Positions 20,741-31,084 are shown, numbered from the stretch's first letter. The stretch is DNA of 64,000 nt from Bacillus sp. ISL-51 (GCF_018613535.1 NZ_JAGGQB010000006.1:186001-250000); one strand, 5' to 3'. Numbers and translations: made by a program. The notes: generated from the sequence alone by a model not told the origin.

Positions 20741-21015
20741 ATAAATAAACAAGATCATGAGCTGATAAATACACCTGCTGAGAACGGGAAGAGTACAAGA
20801 AAGACGCATGAAGAGAGAGAAGCTATTATGCTGAAAGGCTTCTTATGACGTCTCATTGGAAGGTCGCCCGGGAGCATAATTTCTTGAAATACCAAGTAGA
20901 GAAATTCGGGCCGCACCCGTTATCCGTTTAAGTGCATGAACACTTGCTGTTCATGAAAAAAGGTGGTACCGCGAAAGAGCTTTTCGTCCTTTACAGGGAT
21001 GAAGGCTCTTTTTTA
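20741..21015 (+). ncRNA. T-box riboswitch controlling valS
   Basis: The leader holds the conserved T-box AAAGGTGGTACCGCG at 20959-20973. Its TGGT at 20964-20967 can pair with the ACCA end of uncharged tRNA(Val). A long stem I region precedes it, with GTC triplets (Val codons) at 20850-20852 and 20863-20865 as specifier candidates that I cannot resolve by eye. The terminator arm follows at 20974-21015. Uncharged tRNA(Val) is expected to promote read-through into valS. Confidence 0.93.
20974..21015 (+). terminator. T-box regulated terminator of valS leader
   Basis: AAGAGCttTTCGTCC pairs with GGGATGAAGGCTCTT and is followed by a T run. Its 5' arm competes with the antiterminator containing the T-box motif. 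Confidence 0.88.
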
Positions 21016-21052
21016 GTTGCTCAGCCATTTCTAAACATGCTGGAGGGTTATG

Positions 21053-23695
21053 ATGGATACAAACGAACAAACAATGCCGACAAAATATGATCCGGCAGCC
21101 ATTGAAAAAGGCCGCTACGATTTTTGGCTGAAAGGAAAATATTTCGAAGCCGGCGGTGATCAGACGAAACAGCCGTACTCTGTCGTCATTCCGCCGCCAA
21201 ACGTGACAGGCAGACTGCACCTCGGCCATGCGTGGGATACGACGCTGCAAGATATCGTGACGCGAATGAAGCGTATGCAGGGCTATGACGTGCTGTGGCT
21301 TCCGGGCATGGATCATGCCGGTATCGCCACTCAGGCAAAAGTTGAGGCAAAGCTCCGTGAACAGGGCACAAGCCGGTATGACTTAGGCCGCGAAAAATTT
21401 CTTGAAGAAACATGGAAGTGGAAAGAAGAGTACGCTGACTTCATCCGCAGCCAATGGGCCAAAATGGGTCTCGGACTCGATTACTCACGCGAACGCTTCA
21501 CTCTGGATGAAGGACTGAACAAGGCAGTGCGTGAAGTATTCGTCAAACTGTATGAAAAAGGCCTGATTTACAGAGGCGAATATATCATCAACTGGGATCC
21601 GGCGACAAAAACGGCATTATCCGATATTGAAGTCATCTATAAGGATGTGCAGGGCGCATTTTATCATTTGCGCTATCCGTTAGCGGACGGTTCAGGCTCA
21701 ATTGAAATTGCGACCACCCGCCCGGAAACGATGCTTGGCGACACGGCGGTTGCGGTTCATCCGGAAGATGAGCGCTATAAGCATTTGATTGGCAAAACCG
21801 TTATTCTGCCGATCACAAACCGTGAAATTCCGATCGTCGGCGATGATTATGTCGATATGGAATTCGGTTCAGGAGCTGTTAAAATCACGCCTGCCCACGA
21901 CCCGAATGACTTTGAACTCGGCAACCGCCACAATTTAGAACGGATTCTCGTCATGAATGAAGACGGAACAATGAATGAAAATGCGTTAGCATATAACGGA
22001 ATGGACCGGTTTGAGTGCCGCAAAAAACTCGTCAAAGACCTGCAGGAATCATGCGTTCTCTTTAAAATTGAAGAGCATATGCACTCTGTCGGCCACAGTG
22101 AGAGAAGCGGCGCGGTCGTTGAGCCGTATCTGTCCACGCAATGGTTTGTCAAAATGCAGCCGCTTGCCGATGCGGCGGTTGAGCTTCAGACAAAAGAAGA
22201 GAAAGTCAACTTTGTTCCCGACCGTTTCGAAAAAACATACTTACACTGGATGGAAAACATCCGCGATTGGTGTATTTCCCGTCAATTATGGTGGGGCCAT
22301 CGCATCCCGGCCTGGTATCATAAAGAAACAGGGGAAGTGTATGTCGGCCTTGAGGCGCCGGAAGACAGCGAAAACTGGGAGCAGGATGCAGACGTGCTTG
22401 ATACGTGGTTCAGCTCCGCGCTTTGGCCGTTTTCCACTATGGGCTGGCCTGACGAAAACGCGGAAGACTTTACGCGTTATTACTCAACCGATGTGCTTGT
22501 AACAGGGTATGACATTATTTTCTTCTGGGTATCCCGCATGATTTTCCAAGGCCTTGAATTTACGGGCGAGCGTCCGTTTAAAGACGTGCTGATTCACGGC
22601 TTAATCCGTGACGAACAAGGCAGAAAAATGAGTAAATCGCTTGGCAACGGCGTTGATCCGATGGATGTCATCGACCAGTACGGAGCAGATTCTCTCCGTT
22701 ATTTCTTAGCTACCGGAAGCTCTCCGGGGCAGGATCTCCGTTTCAGCTACGAAAAAGTGGAGTCTACATGGAACTTTGCAAATAAAATTTGGAACGCATC
22801 CCGTTTTGCATTAATGAACATGGACGGCATGACCTATGATGAGCTTGATCTCTCCGGAGAAAAATCAGTTGCCGATAAGTGGATTCTGACAAGACTGAAC
22901 GAAACGATTGAAAACGTGACTCAGCTTGCGGACCGTTATGAATTCGGTGAAGTCGGACGCCATTTGTACAACTTCATCTGGGATGATGTGTGCGACTGGT
23001 ATATTGAAATGGCGAAGCTTCCGCTCTACGGGGAAGATGAAGCTGCGAAGAAAACCACCCGCTCTGTCTTGGCATACGTGCTTGATCAGACGATGCGTCT
23101 GCTTCACCCGTTCATGCCGTTCTTGACGGAGGAAATTTGGCAGCACCTTCCTCATGAGGGCGAATCGATTACAATCAGTTCTTGGCCTGTTGCGGTGCCG
23201 GAACATACGGATACAGAAGCCGCGGCAGATATGAAACTGCTTGTTGAATTAATCCGTTCAGTCCGCAATATCCGCAGCGAAGTCAATACGCCGATGAGCA
23301 AGCAGGTTGAGCTTTATATTAAAACATCTACAGAGGACATCGCTGAGCGCCTTGAGAAGAACCGCTCTTACGTTGAGCGCTTCACAAACCCGAGCACACT
23401 GAAAATCGGAACCGGTATCAATGCGGCCGATAAAGCGATGACAGCAGTCGTAACCGGAGCGGAAGTGATTTTGCCGCTTGAAGGGCTCATTAATATTGAT
23501 GAAGAAATCGCTCGTTTACAAAAAGAATTCGACAAGCTGACAAAAGAAGTCGAACGCGTTCAGAAAAAACTCGGCAACGAAGGATTCATCAAAAAGGCTC
23601 CTGAACATGTCATTGAGGAAGAACGTGAGAAAGAAAAAGACTACACGGCAAAACGCGAGGCTGTCCGGCTGCGGATGGCAGAGCTGAAAGGCTGA
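21053..23695 (+). CDS. valS: valyl-tRNA synthetase
   Basis: This 880-residue class I synthetase charges tRNA(Val). The HIGH-type motif HLGHAWD (about residue 55) and the KMSKSLGN motif (about residue 525) are present. The CP1 editing domain with [18 protein letters not shown] removes Thr-tRNA(Val). A C-terminal coiled-coil arm follows ([16 protein letters not shown]). Two adjacent ATG codons are possible; the second (21053) has better spacing from GGAGGG. Expression is under the T-box upstream. Confidence 0.98.
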   Translation: MDTNEQTMPTKYDPAAIEKGRYDFWLKGKYFEAGGDQTKQPYSVVIPPPNVTGRLHLGHAWDTTLQDIVTRMKRMQGYDVLWLPGMDHAGIATQAKVEAKLREQGTSRYDLGREKFLEETWKWKEEYADFIRSQWAKMGLGLDYSRERFTLDEGLNKAVREVFVKLYEKGLIYRGEYIINWDPATKTALSDIEVIYKDVQGAFYHLRYPLADGSGSIEIATTRPETMLGDTAVAVHPEDERYKHLIGKTVILPITNREIPIVGDDYVDMEFGSGAVKITPAHDPNDFELGNRHNLERILVMNEDGTMNENALAYNGMDRFECRKKLVKDLQESCVLFKIEEHMHSVGHSERSGAVVEPYLSTQWFVKMQPLADAAVELQTKEEKVNFVPDRFEKTYLHWMENIRDWCISRQLWWGHRIPAWYHKETGEVYVGLEAPEDSENWEQDADVLDTWFSSALWPFSTMGWPDENAEDFTRYYSTDVLVTGYDIIFFWVSRMIFQGLEFTGERPFKDVLIHGLIRDEQGRKMSKSLGNGVDPMDVIDQYGADSLRYFLATGSSPGQDLRFSYEKVESTWNFANKIWNASRFALMNMDGMTYDELDLSGEKSVADKWILTRLNETIENVTQLADRYEFGEVGRHLYNFIWDDVCDWYIEMAKLPLYGEDEAAKKTTRSVLAYVLDQTMRLLHPFMPFLTEEIWQHLPHEGESITISSWPVAVPEHTDTEAAADMKLLVELIRSVRNIRSEVNTPMSKQVELYIKTSTEDIAERLEKNRSYVERFTNPSTLKIGTGINAADKAMTAVVTGAEVILPLEGLINIDEEIARLQKEFDKLTKEVERVQKKLGNEGFIKKAPEHVIEEEREKEKDYTAKREAVRLRMAELKG

Positions 23696-23706
23696 ATAAC
23701 GAACGG

Positions 23707-23733
23707 GGCGGTTTCCTAAGAAACCGCCTTGTT
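23707..23733 (+). other. perfect hairpin between valS and folC
   Basis: GGCGGTTTC at 23707-23715 and GAAACCGCC at 23720-23728 form a perfect 9-bp stem with a 4-base loop, followed by TTGTTGT rather than a clean T run. It may be a weak terminator or an mRNA end-protecting structure. Confidence 0.55.
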
Positions 23734-23753
23734 GTATAAAAGAGGGGATTTCA

Positions 23754-25049
23754 TTGTTTAATACGTACAAAGAAGCGATCAGCTGGATTCACGGCCGGCT
23801 CAAATTCGGCGTAAAGCCGGGCCTTCTCCGTATGGAAAGGCTTATGGAAAAATTGGGCCGCCCCGAGAAGAAAATCCGCGCCATTCATGTGGCGGGCACA
23901 AACGGAAAAGGGTCAACCGTCTCATTTATCCGTTCCGTGCTTCAAGAAGCCGGCTATACGGTAGGCACGTTTACATCTCCGTATATCATTACGTTTAATG
24001 AACGTATCAGCGTCAACGGCACGCCGATTTCTGATGAGGAATGGAGACAGCTTGTTAACGAAATTAAACCTTTTGTGGATGAACTGGATGAGACGGATGC
24101 CGGAACGGTGACAGAATTTGAAATCATCACGGCCTGTGCATTTTTATATTTTGCAAAACAAAGCGGCATTGATTTTGTCATTTTCGAAGCGGGGCTTGGC
24201 GGAAAATACGATTCAACCAATATCGTTGAACCGCTGCTGACCGTTATTACAAGCATCGGGCATGACCATATGGCGATTTTAGGCCATACCATTGAGGCGA
24301 TTGCTGGGGAAAAGGCCGGTATTATAAAAGAAGGCATTCCGATCATTACAGGCGTCAATCAGCCGGAGGCGCTTGGCGTCATCGAAGCCGAGGCCGAAGA
24401 AAAGCAGGCCCCGTATCAGTCATTATATGAAACGTGCAGTCTTTTTAACGAAGCAGCGCTTTTGTCCGGCGAATCCTTTTCGTTAGAAACCGATGTGAAA
24501 CGCTATGAAAATATTCAAACCTCATTGATCGGCATTCATCAAAGGCAGAACGCGGCATTGGCGATTTTGGCGGCTGAATGGCTGAACCGGTTAACATATG
24601 CCGACATTCCGGAAGAAGCATTGCGGAACGGGCTGAAAAAAGCTGCATGGCCTGGCCGATTTGAACGGCTTCAAGAACGTCCTCTTGTGTATGCGGACGG
24701 CGCTCATAACGAAGAAGGAATAGAAAAACTGGCCGAAACCGTCAAGCAGCGCTTTGCTGGCAATACAATTCATGTCGTCTTCAGCGCATTAAAAGACAAA
24801 CCGTACCAGGAAATGATCAAGAAGCTTGAAACGGCTGCAGACTCTATTCACTTTACGTCGTTTGACTTCCCGCGTGCTTCAAGCGCGAAAGACCTTTATG
24901 ACGCAAGCAGTCTGGCGAATAAAAGCTTTGATGAAGACCCGGACAGCGTAAAAGAATGGATAGAACAAAAAGACGGAGCAGATGACATCATCATCATTAC
25001 CGGATCACTGTATTTTATTTCAGAAATGAGAAAACGGCTTATCTCCTAG
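23754..25049 (+). CDS. folC: folylpolyglutamate synthase / dihydrofolate synthase
   Basis: This 431-residue Mur-ligase-family enzyme adds glutamate to folates. The P-loop is HVAGTNGKGSTVSFI near residue 45, with FVIFEAGLGGKYDSTN and SIGHDHMAILG as ATP/Mg sites and YADGAHNEEG near the C-terminal domain. The start is TTG 23754 with AAAGAGGGGATT upstream; no better ATG exists. It lies 58 bases after valS and probably shares the T-box transcript. Confidence 0.96.
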   Translation: MFNTYKEAISWIHGRLKFGVKPGLLRMERLMEKLGRPEKKIRAIHVAGTNGKGSTVSFIRSVLQEAGYTVGTFTSPYIITFNERISVNGTPISDEEWRQLVNEIKPFVDELDETDAGTVTEFEIITACAFLYFAKQSGIDFVIFEAGLGGKYDSTNIVEPLLTVITSIGHDHMAILGHTIEAIAGEKAGIIKEGIPIITGVNQPEALGVIEAEAEEKQAPYQSLYETCSLFNEAALLSGESFSLETDVKRYENIQTSLIGIHQRQNAALAILAAEWLNRLTYADIPEEALRNGLKKAAWPGRFERLQERPLVYADGAHNEEGIEKLAETVKQRFAGNTIHVVFSALKDKPYQEMIKKLETAADSIHFTSFDFPRASSAKDLYDASSLANKSFDEDPDSVKEWIEQKDGADDIIIITGSLYFISEMRKRLIS

Positions 25050-25053
25050 CCGT

Positions 25054-25094
25054 AAAAAGCCCGGCAGGACAAATTACGGTTCTGCCGGGCTTTT
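25054..25094 (+). terminator. folC terminator
   Basis: AAAAGCCCGGCAG and CTGCCGGGCTTTT form a long perfect stem around a 14-base loop. Confidence 0.9.
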
Positions 25095-25102
25095 CTAAAT
25101 GC

Positions 25103-25151
25103 AAAAGCCATTTTTGTGCATTTGGGGCCTTGCGTTTCTCTATGCTACAAT
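25103..25151 (+). promoter_or_regulatory. comC promoter with ComK AT-box
   Basis: AAAA-GCCAT-TTTT at 25103-25115 fits the ComK AT-box AAAAN5TTTT. TTGGGG (25122-25127) and TACAAT (25146-25151) with an 18-base spacer form the likely promoter. A second AT-box of the usual K-box pair is only weakly visible. ComK control of comC is established in B. subtilis. Confidence 0.65.
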
Positions 25152-25184
25152 CTGAGCCAGATTGATAGAAAAGGTGTGGTCAAG

Positions 25185-25934
25185 ATGATGCTTTTCATTC
25201 TATTTGCCCTCGGTTTAATCCTCGGTTCTTTTTTTTATACGGCAGCGTGCCGCATCCCGATGCGGATCTCGATTGTTTACCCGCGCTCAGCCTGCTCTTT
25301 TTGCCGCTCCCCGCTTTCTTGGACTGAATTGATTCCTGTTTTTTCTTATGCCGTGCAGAGAGGAAGGTGCAAAAGCTGCCGGCGAAAGCTGTCACTGATG
25401 TATCCCGCGGTTGAATGGTGGACGGCTTGTTTGTTTACGGCTGCCGGTATCCGCTTTGGTTTGACGGCAGAACTGTTTGTCGCTCTTCTGTTTCTCTCTC
25501 TTTTGATTATTGTCACTGTGACGGATCTGCATTATATGCTGATTCCTGACAAGGTTCTGCTGTTTTTTCTCCCGTTTTTCATTGCCGGACGATTTTTCTC
25601 CCCGCTTGGTTCATGGTATGCAGGGCTTGCCGGAGCAGTTTGCGGTTTTCTTCTGCTTGCCGTTATCATGTTTGCCAGTAAAGGCGGGATCGGCGGAGGA
25701 GATGTAAAACTGTTCGGGGTTATCGGGCTTGCGCTTGGCGTAAAGCTCGTGCTCATTGCGTTTTTTCTGTCCGTTATCATCGGAGCCGTATACGGGGCGT
25801 GTGCTCATCTTGGCGGAAGGCTGGCAAAAAAGCAGCCTTTCCCCTTTGCGCCGGCCATCGCAGCAGGCAGTATCGTGAGTTATTTATACGGAGAGGAGCT
25901 GTTTTCGTTCTATATCCATCTGGCCTCCGGCTGA
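25185..25934 (+). CDS. comC: prepilin peptidase ComC
   Basis: This 249-residue membrane aspartyl protease (A24 family) cleaves and methylates the ComG pseudopilins for DNA uptake. The zinc-type pairs CSFCRSPLSW and CKSCRRKLS lie in the N-terminal cytoplasmic loop. The catalytic Asp motifs are VTDLHYMLIP and GGIGGGDVKLFG, and about seven membrane segments are visible. I chose ATG 25185, eight bases after AAAGGTG; ATG 25188 is an alternative. It stands alone between terminators and is preceded by a ComK box. Confidence 0.95.
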   Translation: MMLFILFALGLILGSFFYTAACRIPMRISIVYPRSACSFCRSPLSWTELIPVFSYAVQRGRCKSCRRKLSLMYPAVEWWTACLFTAAGIRFGLTAELFVALLFLSLLIIVTVTDLHYMLIPDKVLLFFLPFFIAGRFFSPLGSWYAGLAGAVCGFLLLAVIMFASKGGIGGGDVKLFGVIGLALGVKLVLIAFFLSVIIGAVYGACAHLGGRLAKKQPFPFAPAIAAGSIVSYLYGEELFSFYIHLASG

Positions 25935-25963
25935 TGCTGAAAAATTTGGCGAACGTTTTTTGG

Positions 25964-25996
25964 ACAAGACGACAAAAGTCTTGTTCTTTTTTTTTT
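25964..25996 (+). terminator. comC terminator
   Basis: ACAAGAC and GTCTTGT form a stem with a 7-base loop, followed by TC and ten T. Confidence 0.85.
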
Positions 25997-26066
25997 CGCC
26001 TATGCTAAAGTGTGAAACATGATCAGTTCATGGTACGGCCAAGACGAAAGCGAGGGGGAAGAGACG

Positions 26067-27071
26067 GTGAAAAAAAGGAAAAGCAAAAAGAACAGCAAAG
26101 CAAAAAATAATGCCCTTAAAGTGACTATTAACGGAAAAGAAGAAACCATGTATGGACAAGAGGAAATGAAAGCCGGAGAAGAAAAAACAGTCACATTTTC
26201 GAATTGGGAGGAAACTAAAAAGGCGGAGCAGGAGACTGCAGCCTCTCATGAAGACCCTAAGGAAGATGATTTTAACTGGGATGACGAGGGGGAAAAGGAC
26301 GTTTTTGAGGATGATCCGAAAGTCGTTCCGCCATACCAAAAGAAAAAGGCGGGAGGCCATATGTACTCAAAAAAGAAGCACCCATCCTCTCCCGTAAAAA
26401 GAGCGGTCACAACGATTGCCGTTGCCGCAGTTTTAGGAACCGGCCTCGGCCTTGTCGCCTTAAATATGTCCGGCAGTAAAGAGGCGTCTGCCCCGGCAGC
26501 AGCTGACAAAGGCTCACAAGGGCAGACGGTAAAAGCGGGAGACTCAGCATCTGACAAACAAGAAACGGGTGACACAAGCAATTCGGGACAGGCAGAGGGG
26601 AATTATAAGACATATGCGGTGCAAGCGGGAAAATTTTCATCGGAAAAAGGAGCCAAAACCTTAGTTGACCAGCTGACTGAAAAAGGATATTCAGCAGTCT
26701 CTCTATCAAAAGACGACGGATACACCTATGTGATCGCCGGCCTCTCAGCAGAAAAAAGCCTATCACAGCAATTGGGGCAGACGCTGATAGACAATGATTT
26801 TGAGGCTTGGGGAGGAAAAGAGCTTTCCTTTGCGGTCGAATCCGATATGGAGGATTCCTTTAAACAAGCATCCGAACTGTCCGCCAAAGCGATCATCGGT
26901 AAAGAAGTAGCAAAAGCCGATGTGGCCAAAATCACAAAAGCGGTAAACAGCGGAGATGCGGCTGACAAAAAGGAAAAAGAGGCTCTGCTTCAAGCGCTGA
27001 AGGAACTTGAAACGCCAAGTCCCGAGTCAGGCTGGAAGGCTCAGCAGGAACTGTTGAGCGTTGTAAAATAA
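26067..27071 (+). CDS. spoIIB: stage II sporulation protein B, septal SPOR-domain protein
   Basis: A 334-residue protein acting at the polar septum in early sporulation. The first 110 residues are charged and cytoplasmic; one membrane segment (VTTIAVAAVLGTGLGLVALN, about residues 114-133) is followed by an extracytoplasmic region with a SPOR domain starting near YKTYAVQAGKFSSEKGAKT. I chose GTG 26067, which gives MKKRKSKKNSK as in B. subtilis and has GAGGGGGAA upstream; the open frame begins 16 codons earlier. The promoter is not clear between the comC terminator and the start. Confidence 0.93.
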   Translation: MKKRKSKKNSKAKNNALKVTINGKEETMYGQEEMKAGEEKTVTFSNWEETKKAEQETAASHEDPKEDDFNWDDEGEKDVFEDDPKVVPPYQKKKAGGHMYSKKKHPSSPVKRAVTTIAVAAVLGTGLGLVALNMSGSKEASAPAAADKGSQGQTVKAGDSASDKQETGDTSNSGQAEGNYKTYAVQAGKFSSEKGAKTLVDQLTEKGYSAVSLSKDDGYTYVIAGLSAEKSLSQQLGQTLIDNDFEAWGGKELSFAVESDMEDSFKQASELSAKAIIGKEVAKADVAKITKAVNSGDAADKKEKEALLQALKELETPSPESGWKAQQELLSVVK

Positions 27072-27080
27072 TATTTCTCC

Positions 27081-27106
27081 TCCCGTCATCTAGGCGGGAT
27101 TTTTTA
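27081..27106 (+). terminator. spoIIB terminator
   Basis: TCCCG / CGGGA with a short loop followed by six T. The stem is short. Confidence 0.65.
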
Positions 27107-27136
27107 TTTTGTCATGAAAAAGTTATTTTTCTGAAA

Positions 27137-27165
27137 TTGTAGATGCGGGTTTGATTTGGTAGGAT
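27137..27165 (+). promoter_or_regulatory. candidate promoter of maf operon
   Basis: TTGTAG and TAGGAT separated by 17 bases, 47 bases upstream of maf. I looked for a sigma-M TGAAAC/CGTC pair, which the B. subtilis maf promoter is reported to use, and did not find a convincing one. Confidence 0.42.
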
Positions 27166-27212
27166 AGACAAGTATCTTTTTTTCTTAAGCAAACCCTGAA
27201 AGGATGACAATC

Positions 27213-27782
27213 ATGACAAAACGCTTAATACTCGCCTCACAATCTCCGCGAAGAAAAGAACTCCTTGATCTTCTTCAGATACCTTACAGCATTATTGTGA
27301 GCCATGTAGATGAAAAATTAAATCGAAACCTTTCACCGGAAGAAAACGTCCAATGGTTGGCTGAGCAAAAAGCCGGGGCTGTAGCCGGCGAAAATCCCGA
27401 TGCAGTCGTTATCGGAGCTGACACGATGGTTTGTATAGACGGTGAGTGCCTCGGCAAACCGCGTGACAAAAAAGAGGCGGCAGATATGCTGCGGAGGCTT
27501 TCCGGCCGAAGCCATCAAGTCATTACAGCGGTCAGCATCCAGGCGCGAGACCGGAAAAAAACGTTCTCTGAAACGACGGAAGTGACCTTTTGGCCGCTCA
27601 GTGAAGACGAAATACAGAATTACATCGAAACTAAAGAACCGATGGATAAAGCAGGTGCATACGGCATCCAAGGAAAAGGCGCGCTTTTAGTGAAAAAGGT
27701 AGACGGAGATTTCCATTCTGTCGTCGGGCTTCCTGTTTCAAAAACAATGAGAGCCCTGAAAGAATTTAATATAAAAGCTTGA
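27213..27782 (+). CDS. maf: Maf nucleoside-triphosphate pyrophosphatase
   Basis: This 189-residue Maf/Ham1-like protein hydrolyses dTTP/UTP-type and modified nucleotides and is linked to septum inhibition in Bacillus. The signature [15 protein letters not shown] is at the N-terminus. [18 protein letters not shown] and [16 protein letters not shown] carry the catalytic and metal residues. ATG 27213 has AAAGGA eight bases upstream; the ATG three codons earlier overlaps that site. It heads the maf-radC-mre-min block. Confidence 0.96.
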   Translation: MTKRLILASQSPRRKELLDLLQIPYSIIVSHVDEKLNRNLSPEENVQWLAEQKAGAVAGENPDAVVIGADTMVCIDGECLGKPRDKKEAADMLRRLSGRSHQVITAVSIQARDRKKTFSETTEVTFWPLSEDEIQNYIETKEPMDKAGAYGIQGKGALLVKKVDGDFHSVVGLPVSKTMRALKEFNIKA

Positions 27783-27813
27783 TGTTCAAACGGGGAAGGG
27801 GAATAAGGAGGGC

Positions 27814-28509
27814 TTGATCATCTGCGATCTGCCGTTAAAACTCAGAGATTTCCCAGAAAAAGAAAAACCGAGAGAACGGCTTCTGCACTGCGGAGCCGAA
27901 AATCTGTCAAACAATGAATTGCTCGCAATCCTATTAAGAACGGGGACAAAGCATGAATCTGTAATGAACCTCTCTCACCGGCTGCTCCGCACGTTTGACG
28001 GCCTGCGCCTGTTAAAAGGCGCCTCCGCCCAAGAGCTGTCGAGCATTCCCGGAATCGGCACAGTGAAAGCCGTTCAAATACTGGCCGCAATTGAGCTGGG
28101 GAGCCGCATTCATAAGACATCCGCCGAGGAACATTACGTCATCCGCTCACCGGAAGACGGGGCAAATTTTGTGATGGAGGATATGCGCTTTTTATCCCAG
28201 GAGCATTTTGTCTGTTTATATTTAAATACCAAAAATCAAGTCATTCATAAACGCACCGTTTTTATAGGAAGTCTGAATTCATCTATTGTCCACCCGCGGG
28301 AGGTGTTTAAAGAAGCTTTCAAACGATCCGCCGCGTCCTTCATTTGCGTTCACAATCATCCTTCAGGAGATCCTACACCAAGCAGGGAAGATATTGAGGT
28401 AACAAGACGGCTTTTTGAATGCGGAAATTTAATCGGCATCGAGCTGTTGGATCATTTGGTCATTGGTGATAAAAAATTTGTGAGTTTAAAGGAAAAAGGA
28501 TATTTGTAA
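27814..28509 (+). CDS. radC: RadC family protein with JAMM metalloprotease fold
   Basis: This 231-residue protein has an N-terminal helix-hairpin-helix region ([16 protein letters not shown]) and a C-terminal JAMM domain with [19 protein letters not shown] carrying the metal ligands. The DNA-repair role implied by the name is not well supported for the family. The start is TTG 27814 with AAGGAGGGC upstream. It lies 31 bases after maf and 91 before mreB. Confidence 0.95.
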   Translation: MIICDLPLKLRDFPEKEKPRERLLHCGAENLSNNELLAILLRTGTKHESVMNLSHRLLRTFDGLRLLKGASAQELSSIPGIGTVKAVQILAAIELGSRIHKTSAEEHYVIRSPEDGANFVMEDMRFLSQEHFVCLYLNTKNQVIHKRTVFIGSLNSSIVHPREVFKEAFKRSAASFICVHNHPSGDPTPSREDIEVTRRLFECGNLIGIELLDHLVIGDKKFVSLKEKGYL

Positions 28510-28534
28510 CACTTTTTTTTTCGTTAATTTAAGA

Positions 28535-28540
28535 TATAAT
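28535..28540 (+). promoter_or_regulatory. candidate -10 element for mreB
   Basis: A perfect TATAAT lies 61 bases before mreB, but the region where a -35 would sit is a T run, so this promoter call is tentative. Confidence 0.38.
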
Positions 28541-28600
28541 AGATTTTATGAGTTTTTCCCTTTAGGGTATTTTTGCTTTAAGAAAGGAAGATACATACAT

Positions 28601-29614
28601 ATGTTCGGAATTGGTACAAGAGACCTTGGTATAGATCTGGGAACTGCGAATACGCTTGTGTTTGTAAAAGGTAAAGGAATTGTTGTAAGAGAGCCGTCTG
28701 TCGTTGCGCTGCAAACGGATACGAAATCAATCGTGGCTGTCGGTAACGACGCTAAAAACATGATTGGGCGCACACCGGGTAACGTGGTGGCCCTCCGTCC
28801 GATGAAAGACGGCGTAATCGCTGATTATGAAACAACTGCGACAATGATGAAATACTATATTAATCAAGCTGTGAAAAATAAAGGTTTATTTGCGAGAAAG
28901 CCATACGTTATGGTTTGTGTGCCGTCAGGTATTACAGCGGTTGAAGAACGCGCTGTCATCGACGCGACAAGACAAGCCGGTGCACGTGACGCTTACCCGA
29001 TTGAAGAACCGTTTGCGGCTGCCATCGGTGCAAACCTTCCTGTTTGGGAGCCGACGGGCAGTATGGTCGTTGATATCGGAGGCGGAACAACGGAAGTCGC
29101 AATTATCTCATTAGGCGGCATTGTTACATCTCAATCCATTCGCGTGGCCGGTGACGAAATGGATGATTCGATCATCAGCTATATCAGAAAAACATATAAC
29201 CTGATGATCGGGGACCGTACGGCAGAAGCTATCAAAATGGAGATCGGTTCAGCGGAAACGGGCGAAGAAAATGCAACAATGGAAATTCGCGGCCGCGATC
29301 TGCTGACAGGCCTGCCGAAAACAATCGAAATTACGGGAACCGAAATTGCAAATGCATTGCGTGACACCGTTCTTTCTATCGTTGACGCAGTGAAGAGCAC
29401 GCTTGAAAAAACACCGCCTGAGCTTGCCGCTGATATTATGGACAGAGGCATTGTGTTGACAGGGGGAGGCGCGCTGCTTCGAAACCTTGACAAAGTCATC
29501 AGTGACGAAACGAAAATGCCGGTTCTTATCGCTGAAGATCCGCTTGATTGTGTTGCGATCGGTACTGGAAAAGCACTGGAGCACATCCATCTTTTCAAAG
29601 GGAAAACAAGATAA
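28601..29614 (+). CDS. mreB: rod-shape determining actin homologue MreB
   Basis: This 337-residue actin-like ATPase organises lateral wall synthesis. Phosphate 1 motif [15 protein letters not shown] is near residue 10, phosphate 2 [14 protein letters not shown] near 155, and the adenosine motif [14 protein letters not shown] near 285. The N-terminal [10 protein letters not shown] resembles the amphipathic membrane-binding end. Start ATG with GAAAGGAAG upstream. mreC and mreD follow in an operon. Confidence 0.98.
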   Translation: MFGIGTRDLGIDLGTANTLVFVKGKGIVVREPSVVALQTDTKSIVAVGNDAKNMIGRTPGNVVALRPMKDGVIADYETTATMMKYYINQAVKNKGLFARKPYVMVCVPSGITAVEERAVIDATRQAGARDAYPIEEPFAAAIGANLPVWEPTGSMVVDIGGGTTEVAIISLGGIVTSQSIRVAGDEMDDSIISYIRKTYNLMIGDRTAEAIKMEIGSAETGEENATMEIRGRDLLTGLPKTIEITGTEIANALRDTVLSIVDAVKSTLEKTPPELAADIMDRGIVLTGGGALLRNLDKVISDETKMPVLIAEDPLDCVAIGTGKALEHIHLFKGKTR

Positions 29615-29644
29615 TCAGGAGTTAAATAGAAGAGGTGTAACACG

Positions 29645-30517
29645 ATGCCGAATAAACGGTTAATGCTATTACTTCTGTGTATTATCATATTGGTGGCTAT
29701 GATTGGATTCTCGCTGAAGAACGGCCGTAATACCACCTGGCCTGAAAAGCTGATCGGTGATACGACGGGAGTATTTCAAAATATTTTTCACACGCCTGCC
29801 GAATATTTTGCAGGGTTCTTCGGGGACATAGAAGACCTGAAAAACACATACAAAGAAAATGAACGTTTAAGAGAAAAACTGGACGGACAGACGCAATATG
29901 AAGCAAAGCTCCAAGAATTGAAAGATGAAAACAAGAAATTGCTTGATGAACTCGGACACGTCAAATCGATTACCGATTATGAACCGATTTTAGCGACCGT
30001 TATCGCGAGAAACCCTGATCAATGGTACAAGCAAATCATGATTAATAAGGGATCGAAACAAAAAGTGGCCAAAGACATGGCTGTCACAAACGAAAAAGGC
30101 GCGCTGGTCGGGAAAATTAAAAGCAGCGGGCTTAACAACTTTACATCTGCCGTTCAGCTGCTAAGCGATGTTGACCGCAACAACAGAGTGGCAACCAAAA
30201 TCTCGGGTAAAAAAGGCAGTAAAGGCTACGGTTTAATTGAAGGGTATGACAAAAAGAAACAAACCCTTAAAATGACCATTCTTGAGCCGGATGAAAAGCG
30301 CGAAGTGAAAAAGGGCGATCTTGTGGAAACCTCCGGAACGGGCGGTGTATTTCCTCAGGGGTTGACAGTCGGCGAAGTAACTGACGTTGAATCTGATTCT
30401 TACGGACTGACCAAAATCGCGTACGTCAAACCGGCTGCCAACCTGTATGATTTAGACCATGTTATTGTGGTGAACCGCAGCGTAGCAACTTCTGATACAG
30501 GGGAGGAAGGATCGTGA
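29645..30517 (+). CDS. mreC: rod-shape determining protein MreC
   Basis: This 290-residue bitopic protein bridges MreB to the wall-synthesis enzymes. One membrane segment (about residues 5-24, LMLLLLCIIILVAMIGFSL) is followed by a coiled coil (LKNTYKENERLREKLD) and the beta-rich extracellular MreC fold. The start follows AGAGGTGTAACACG. Its stop overlaps mreD by four bases. Confidence 0.97.
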   Translation: MPNKRLMLLLLCIIILVAMIGFSLKNGRNTTWPEKLIGDTTGVFQNIFHTPAEYFAGFFGDIEDLKNTYKENERLREKLDGQTQYEAKLQELKDENKKLLDELGHVKSITDYEPILATVIARNPDQWYKQIMINKGSKQKVAKDMAVTNEKGALVGKIKSSGLNNFTSAVQLLSDVDRNNRVATKISGKKGSKGYGLIEGYDKKKQTLKMTILEPDEKREVKKGDLVETSGTGGVFPQGLTVGEVTDVESDSYGLTKIAYVKPAANLYDLDHVIVVNRSVATSDTGEEGS

Positions 30518-31032
30518 AACGTTTCCTTCTCCCTTTGATTATGATGCTGGTCTTTTCTGGGGAAAGCATCTATACTGATTTGGTGCATTTTCCTTTCGTT
30601 TCCGACGAACAGCAGGTTGTTCCGCACTTTCTTTTGCTTGTTTTAATTTTTATGTCCGCTTTCATCAATCAAAAACATGCGGTCATTTATGGATTCATTT
30701 TCGGTCTTCTCTATGACATCACGTATACGGGTGTTTTAGGAGTTTATATGTTCGGTTTTGCCGGCCTATGCTACCTGGCTGCCAAAGCGTTTAAAGTATT
30801 GCAGACGAACGCTTTAATGGTCATTCTTGTGGCGGTGCTCGGCGTATGTGTGCTTGAATTTTACGTCTACGGGATTCAGAGTTTAATTCACAGAAGCACA
30901 ATGACGTTCAATGAATTTGTCATTCAGCGGTTTTTACCGACCGTTTTACTGAATATTGCAGGCGCAATTGTGTTAGTCCTGCCTTTTAGGCTGTTTTATA
31001 TAAGTCTAAAGAAAGAATTAAGAGATGAGTAA
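30514..31032 (+). CDS. mreD: rod-shape determining protein MreD
   Basis: This 172-residue integral membrane protein has about five hydrophobic segments and completes the MreBCD elongation set. The GTG start lies in a GTGA overlap with the mreC stop, preceded by GGGGAGGAAGG. Sequence conservation in MreD is low, but position and topology make the call firm. Confidence 0.95.
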   Translation: MKRFLLPLIMMLVFSGESIYTDLVHFPFVSDEQQVVPHFLLLVLIFMSAFINQKHAVIYGFIFGLLYDITYTGVLGVYMFGFAGLCYLAAKAFKVLQTNALMVILVAVLGVCVLEFYVYGIQSLIHRSTMTFNEFVIQRFLPTVLLNIAGAIVLVLPFRLFYISLKKELRDE

Positions 31033-31084
31033 AAAGGATTTTATCTTTTTTTGACGAAAAGAGTATGTTGTTGAGGTGAACATT

